64,000 bases of DNA from Zonotrichia leucophrys gambelii (lineage: Eukaryota; Chordata; Aves; Passeriformes; Passerellidae), in NCBI RefSeq assembly GCF_028769735.1, contig NC_088178.1:4034001-4098000 (forward strand), given 5' to 3'. The notes beneath the pieces are model-generated. The model saw nothing but the letters and a program-made list of their open reading frames with translations, ran no database searches and was not told the origin of the DNA. Below are positions 57,601-64,000 of the stretch, in pieces. How positions within the stretch are numbered: position 1 is the stretch's first letter; each line of letters begins with the position of its first letter. A program made the position numbers and the translations under genes.

Positions 57601-60289
57601 GTGGTTGCTTAGGCTGTGGTTGTTTTTTTCCCTTTTGTCTCCCACTCCATGACATACAACGCAGATGTTGTTTGCATCTTGGTGTGTCTCAAAACACTAT
57701 GAGGCTTCTTACCAGCAATGATGAATTCAGTGTACGCAGCATAGAGCTGTGATTTCCCTCAGGGTCCTTTGTAGTAATAATTTCTGTAAATAAAGGCTGG
57801 AATTGGGATCTCTGTTGTAATAGGATTTTATTTGTGCAAGGGCTGGTAGCCACGTCCCCCTGATGCTGCCCTGTATTAGGATTATGACAGCTTTGTGTGT
57901 GGGATGGGAAGGGTGGGCTGGCACAGAATACTCTTGAAGGGAGGGAGAGGAGTAGGATTCATCTGTGGGAAGTGCTGGGAAGTTTGTGGGCCAGAAACAC
58001 AGTGCTTGAATTGCTGGATCTATTACTGGATCTTACCAGACTGGCTTTCTGTAAAGACCGCATGGCCAGGGTAAACTCTCCATCCTGCGTAAGGTGCCAA
58101 AGCCTGGGAGTCTTGGAGGAGAAGGAAGAACCAGAGAGGGTAAGGTCTGACAGGCTCCAGCAGCTCTTGCTGCTGCTGCTGCGGCTGCATTTGATGTGTG
58201 GAGCAGAGCTGCAGCCTCTCAGTTTGTCTCTGGGCTTGCAGAACTGGCGGTTCCGTGAGCCGGTGGCGGCGGTGACCCGCATCCCGAGGCAGCTGCCTTT
58301 CCGAGAAGCTCACCTCCATAAAACACTCACCAGTGCTGAGAGAGCAGTTTGTCATCCCCCTGGAATGGAGAGTGCAAGGAAAGGGTGCCTTTAATTATGG
58401 CTGCTCGGGAGGGAGGCGAGCGAGGAGCGCGTGCAATCGCAAGCCTTGGGGGCTGCTAGATTTTCTTCTCACCTGTTCTGTCAGCAAGAGGCACATGGGG
58501 GAAGCACATGCCTGTTCACACATTCACTCTGCTACCCCTGCTGGGTGCAGTAACTCTTCCTGTGCTGCTGAAAGGATGCTGATGGAAACTTTTCTTCAGT
58601 CGGAGGACTGGTGGCTGTGCTGGAAGTGATGGGGGCTTTTGTGCCTGGGCTGCTGCAGCACTGCAGAGCATCGTTGCTGCAGGATCCTGAGCAGCTGTGG
58701 GTGAATGCAACATGCTTTGAACATACCTCAGACATGTTGGTTAATTAAGGTTTCTATTCTTGTGCTGGCTGTATCTCATCCTGAATTGGTTCTGTACCCA
58801 GGTTAGGTGGGCTCAGTACACCCAGTGATGTGAAGCTGAGCTGCACTATGGAGGTGAGAAGCTTTTCCTCAGGCAATGATGGCGAAGGATGTGTGCCAGG
58901 TTCTGTGTCAGCAGCACAGAGTTGAGCTGCTCTCAAAAATAACCAGGTGCCAGAATTGTTTGTCACGTGCAAAGGTGTGCTGGCGCTTCATCCCTCCCTG
59001 GCATCACCCAGAAGGCTCAAGTGAGTTCTGACAAAGCCTGCACACCATTCACAGTGTAATTAGCACCACAAGTCTTGCTAATTGCTGAGGGTTATTTCTT
59101 TTCCCCCTCCCTTTTTCCAGCGCAAAATTTTTCTTGTTATCTGGGGTTATCATCATGGTAGACAGTGTGCTAAGCCTGGATGCTCCTTCTGAGGGCTGGT
59201 GTCAGGAATAATTACTGCCATAGTAAGCTGATCAGCCTTTCCTTATTAGCTGCTGTTGTTGTTACTCGACATTGATTAGTAATTTGTAGCTGCCAGTGCT
59301 TCCCTCTGCCCTCAAAGCCCAGGGTTTGCTGGTGCGGTTCTGCCAAGGAAAAATGAATGTTTTCCCCCCTTGCCAACCCGGAGCCTTCCTGTCTAGAGTG
59401 TGGTTTTTAAATCTCCAGCTCATGGCTGGGAGAGCAGCAGCAGCCCTGCCTGAATGCTGACTTTGCAGGTGAAAATTGCTGAAGGTCCCAGCTGGCTGCA
59501 GTGGTGAGTGACTCAGTGGTGGGACACTGTTTGTAGTTTTAGGCTGAGAGCTTTGCAGTGATGCCCTCAAGTCCTGCATGATCCTGCTGGTTGGAGAGGT
59601 CAGTGGAGGTGCCACCTGAAATATCAAATATCTCCAGAGAGATCTGTGATGTTTGTAGGTGGCTGCTCACATGTGTTCATGTCTGAGCTGGTGAGCAGTG
59701 GTGAGGGCAGGTTTTGGAGGGGAATGAGGAGAAAACACACCTGCAGCCTCTATCCTGTTGTGAGGTGTTCAGTTTATTTTGAAGTGAGGCCACTTAGCAA
59801 CTTGAAACTGCAAATGCTGGGAGAGGGGGAGCCTCCCAGGCAAGACCTGGGGTCAGGGGTCCTTGCTCACAGTGCTGACTCTCTCTGTGGCTGGGTCTGT
59901 CTCTCATGTCTTTCAGCTGTTCCGTGCCAGCTCCGAGAGCCACGTGCCATCCCTTGTTTGTGTGACCTGCTGCTCTGTGGGCCAGCTGTGCCTGCCAAAG
60001 CAGGGTCAGGGAGCAGGAGGCAGGCTTGCAAGCCTGTGCTGGGATGGAGAGGGAAGTTTGGGGAAAGGAATAAAGGAATCCTAGCGCCTTTCATGTAATC
60101 TGTGTCTCTTGTGTCAGCATGTAGCCAACTCACATATTGTCTCAGGACCTCAGCAGCGAATCTTGTGAGCATTTTGGCTTGTCACCCTTGCAGAGTGACA
60201 TCCCAGGAGATGCTCTCCCATGCAAACAGTAATCTACCCCGGGCAAGCCCTCTGTGGAGGGGACGTGGAGGAAGGCTGGTGCTGGCCTG
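54613..60289. other. Intergenic stretch with exon-like segments, no proven gene
   Basis: It contains a splice-bounded open segment at 57081-57161 and a possible terminal exon from 59918 with AATAAA at 60069, both on the + strand. No protein similarity is recognised, so they are left as candidates in the findings. Confidence 0.35.
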
Positions 60290-60740
60290 GAGCAGAGCAG
60301 TGCCCCATCCATCTCTGCCAGCCGTGCCGCCAGCGCTGGGAGGCAGCGTGTGCCATCGCTGTCCGTCTGTCGCTGTCCGTCTGACACAGCAGGTATAAAT
60401 CACGCACGGGCAGCACAGACGGCGGGGAACGCGCCTCCTCTCACCCCTCCTCTGCCCAGCATCCCCGTGATGCCGGGGGGTGGCAGGGGGCAAAGCCTGA
60501 TGTCACATCTTGGCACCGTGCGAGACGTTATTCAGAGAGACGCTGACCTCTCCTGGCACGCCGAGCGCTGCCGGGGACCTCCGGCCCCGCGTCTGCGGCA
60601 AATCAAATGATGTGCTGTGGGAGGGCACGGCCGGCGCTCAGGCATCCATCACCGGCCTCCTGACCGGCGAGGGGAGGGAGAGAGCTGCCACAAGCCTCCC
60701 CTCCATCAGTCCTCGCAGCTTAAATCCCGGGGTGTCTTCT
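60290..60740. promoter_or_regulatory. GC-rich, CpG-containing patch
   Basis: CpG density is raised compared with the surrounding 30 kb, with CGCGCC, GCCGAGCGC and CCGGCG motifs. It also contains a 14-bp tandem duplication, TCGCTGTCCGTCTG, at 60356-60383. It could be a CpG island or only a GC-rich patch. No TATA box was seen. Confidence 0.35.
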
Positions 60741-63700
60741 TACTCTTCCATTAGTGGGCACTGACCACAGCTCCCTGTGCAAGCGCCTTAATGGCTGCCT
60801 CATCTGGACAAGCCCTAATTAAGACTGAGGAGTGGTTTCTTTTCAAAACCCGTGCTCAAGTGTGTTTTGCTAGTTTCTCACCTTGCCAGATGAGATTTCC
60901 AAGGCTCAGGCTAGGTGATTTTTCTTTTCTTTAGTAGTTCCAGTGATTCACCAGTTTAAGAACGTGAGAGGACTGCAGGACACCCGATCAGGCTTCCTTT
61001 CTGATCACACATTCAGGGGATTTTATTATCTTTTCTTTTCCTCCCCAGAGAGCTCAAGCTCCGAGGTAGCTCAGGTAAAAACCTGCAAACCACAGAAATT
61101 AATCTTTGCTGACAAAAGCCTTCTGACTAAGCACTGGTCTGGATTTGAGGATGTGCTGGATGCTCCCAGGTGAGCTTGCAAAGGTGGAGGGAGCACTGGC
61201 ATGTGGCAGTGGATCACAACAGGCTGTGCACTCACCATGGGGCAGAATCAGGGGTTCCAGGCCACTCTCTGTATGTGACAGTGACTGTGTAGTGCTGTTG
61301 CTGGGGATCTTGGAGGCTGAGACCAGTGAAGTGCTAGAGATCTGCATCTTGCTTGCAGGCTGCTCTGTAGGGCTGAGAGCTTTCTTCAGCTCGGAGGCTG
61401 CATGCTCCAACTCCTGTTCTTCACTGGTACAGCCCAGTCTACACCAGTGACTTCAATGGGCCGGCCTCAGTTTACCTAGCATGAGGATGTTACCTTTGAG
61501 CTCAGCTGCATCCCCTGGCTGATCCTCTCCCTTTTGATCTCCCCATCTTCTGGTCCAGCTTGTTCCTGCTGTGGAGGCCATCATCTCAGCCATAGGAGCA
61601 ATGCTGGGCCTTGGCTGCTGGTTCATGTACCACTGGAAAGGGTTGGGGCTTCCTTGGGCTTTGGGATAGGTGTGGTTTCACAGCTCTGAGCACACCAGTG
61701 GGGGACACTGCAGAGAGCCCTGTGAGTGTCCCATGTGTTCATGGCCTGAACCGTGGCTCTCTGTGGAGGACCTGCCTCCCTCTGCTGATGAGGAGGTGTT
61801 GCTGATGTGACACTCTGGTCCTGTGTGATGGAGGCAGCAGCATGAGAGAGGCTGTTGACTTGGAGAGCAGCATGGGCAAAACAATGCGGTGGAGAATGTC
61901 TGTGGTTTGAAGCGGTGTCTGCTGGGATCCGAGCCTGCCTTTACAGAGCACTTTGGGTGGTTGGCACTTCCTTGTGTGCAGAAAGAGTCTGAGATGCTCA
62001 GCTGAGCCAGCTGCTTTCGCACCCATTTCCATTTCTCAGGCACTGCAGTGGTGCTGCCTTGGTGTCTCCCCACAGCACAGTTCAGCCCCTCAGCATGGTC
62101 TGCCCAAGGGTGCAGAGACCCTTCTCCAGCTCACATCTCTCCAAGTGGCATGCTGAGGGCAGGACAAGCTTTCAAACACCCCAAAGCAGAAGGAACAATT
62201 GTTACCCAAACCCTGGCCAAGCTCTCCTAAGGAGAAAAGAAAGACCCAAGTGTAGCAACATCCCTTAAAGCTCTCTGAGCAATGACGGCTGCAATCTCCT
62301 GGAGCCTGGCCCACGCTGTGCTCCCAAACGTCAGGTTCCCTGTCCCTCTCTGCCACTCAGGTGCCTGGGGAGTGAGGAAATTCCTGCCAGGTTTTCCCAA
62401 GCCCGTTCACAGGCCAGGCAGTGGGCTCTAGATGGCAGTGTTTCTGTTCAGGAGCCCAGCAGCGGCTCCCAGGCCAGCTCCATGGATCCCTTTCGTGCCA
62501 CGCTTTGGAGAAGCTCCGAGATTAACGCTGGGCTCAAGTGGGCAGCTTAGCACCCCGCTGCCTCTTATCGCTCCCTCAGTGAGAGTGGCTGGAATTCTGT
62601 GACCTTAGGGGACCAGCGGCTTTAGCAGGCTGGACAGCACGTCCTGGCTGTCCTTCCCCACCACCTGATGAAATTGGCTCAGGGTTGATTGCTTGGACAA
62701 TTGCCTGTTGGTCAGAGAGGTAGCAGGGATGTTGGTGGTGGTGAGTGTCCTTTGCTGTGACAAAGCCCAGGTAGTTTTCTGTGTGTGCTTGAGGATGCAG
62801 ACAGGGCGATCTGCTCTTCCCAGTGCCTGTGTGGGACTAGGGCCTTGTCTTTGGCTGGAGGAGAGCTGGGAGCTTAGGGAAGCAACATGTTGCTGGAGAG
62901 AGGACTGTAATTGCTCCTGCACACTTGGAGCTGTCACTTGCTGTCACCTCCTCCCTGCACTTGTCTCTGCTCACTGCCTGAGTGATGGGGATGCTGGGCT
63001 CAGTACCCTCCTCCTTTCCTTTCCCTGTGATGCTGAATGGAGACCACACCTCAGAGGCTGTGCCTGTGTTTATCTTCTCTCCTGGATGCCAGGGTGACAG
63101 GTACTTTCTCTGTCCATTTAAGTGTCAAGGGAGAAAGATGGAGGAAGCCTGGAGGCTGCTGTCCCTCACTGGCTGCACTTTGATAGCTTTGCTTCAAGCT
63201 TGGGGCCAATCTCACTTGGCTTCTGACCACGTTTTATCATGGATTCAACCCATTTAGGGTCAAGAAGAGGAGAGGAAGACTCAGAAGACCAGGGATGTAT
63301 TCCTGCCCCTGGGCACAGTTAAATGCAGCACATATAGATTGGGATCCTGTAACTCTTCCCTATTACAGCTCTCCTGGAAGCTGGCAGCAAAACCCAGCCC
63401 TTGCCAGGGCCCCCAGAGAGCTGAGCAGAGGGGAAGGCAAGCACCATGTTCAGCAAAGGTCTGGGCCATTTTACTCATGGTGCCCTTGGGGTTTTATGAA
63501 TCTAAGTGTACCCTCATTGAGGGACAACTGGGTTTACTCTGTGGACCACAAATAGAGGCTGGATCCAGATCTGCTGAACCTGGCTGGTGTGGTGACAACA
63601 GCTGACCTGGAATCTAGGGCAGTCTCCTCTTCAGCTAATTCCTGCCACTTCCACTAAGGGAAGTGTTGAGGTGGGTGTGACAGTGTTTCTTTCCTGTATG

Positions 63701-64000
63701 GCAAGGATGAAGGAGCAAGCCCTGCTCCTGAAGCTCTCCTCTTGTACTCCATCCCCTCCTTCTCCCCTCTGCCTGCCTGGCCTGGCTGTTCATGCTCCCC
63801 TTCAGCACTGTGGAGAGCCTGGAGCTGCTCCTGAGCAGCAGAACAGTGCTGGTGCTGCAAAGTGTGGAAGGGATACTGAATTTCAGGGGCTGCAGGAGAT
63901 GCCAATCGTTTCCCAGCTCTGCTATAGCAGAGGAGAAATCATTCCTATCTCCCTGTGCATCATCTCCCTCTGCATAAAGCAGTCAGTGATCCTTTTCTTG
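60741..64000. other. Intergenic stretch to the window end
   Basis: One exon-like segment (61049-61169, + strand) has canonical splice sites. Otherwise there are only short compositional ORFs and no repeats that I recognise. Confidence 0.35.

Noticed and set aside
57897..58394. Plus-strand ORF of 165 codons with CTG repeats and a WRFREPVAAVTRIPRQLPF segment
   Set aside because: Begins and ends without splice or promoter evidence. The Leu run reflects a CTG-rich stretch. I recognise no family.
1..64000. CRISPR array, operon or phage-like organisation
   Set aside because: No regularly spaced direct repeats with unique spacers and no tightly packed ORFs; the sequence is plainly vertebrate.

Overview
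This window is vertebrate nuclear DNA, almost certainly from a bird and probably a songbird. The signs are one widely spaced multi-exon gene with GT-AG introns, many short 3'-truncated CR1 LINE copies on both strands, at least one solo LTR, and local CpG-rich patches. No bacterial, phage or CRISPR-like organisation is present.

Only one protein-coding gene can be supported. SEC16B (Sec16 homolog B, also called RGPR-p117) lies on the + strand between about 7.2 and 27.9 kb. I traced 25 coding exons, 7245-27733, with consistent reading phase across all of them. They give a model of about 988 residues: a disordered aromatic and Pro-rich N terminus, the conserved Sec16 central domain (exons 7-17), and a disordered C-terminal tail that contains the conserved aromatic patch around residues 852-864. 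A poly(A) signal at 27852 ends a short 3' UTR. SEC16B organises COPII budding at ER exit sites. The non-coding first exon and the promoter could not be located. Exon 2 starts at a clean acceptor at 7180, so the first exon lies upstream, in or before the first 7 kb.

The introns carry most of the CR1 fragments. A solo LTR of 381 bp (24640-25020) splits a CR1 copy in intron 19, and a second LTR-like insertion ends only a few tens of bases before exon 10. Two splice sites are ambiguous: the exon 12 donor is a GTNNGT tandem, and exon 24 has two in-frame donors 42 bp apart.

Downstream of SEC16B there is a CTCF-like site near 28.13 kb and a CpG island with a TATA box and inverted CCAAT boxes at 28.35-28.85 kb. 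A 67-bp tandem repeat follows at 28.84-29.04 kb. After these comes about 35 kb of apparently intergenic DNA with scattered CR1 ends, one probable LTR near 43 kb, an inverted pair of an unidentified repeat (29.37/31.20 kb) and a second GC-rich patch near 60.5 kb. No long ORF in this part resembles a protein I recognise. A few exon-like segments (57.08, 59.92 and 61.05 kb) are reported only as candidates.

No new multi-gene system was found. The points most worth following are the promoter-like island behind SEC16B, the inverted repeat pair, the two splice-site ambiguities, the LTR next to exon 10, and a possible retrocopy with an A-rich tail in intron 18. All names rest on reading the translated sequence and recalling family features. 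No database search was run.
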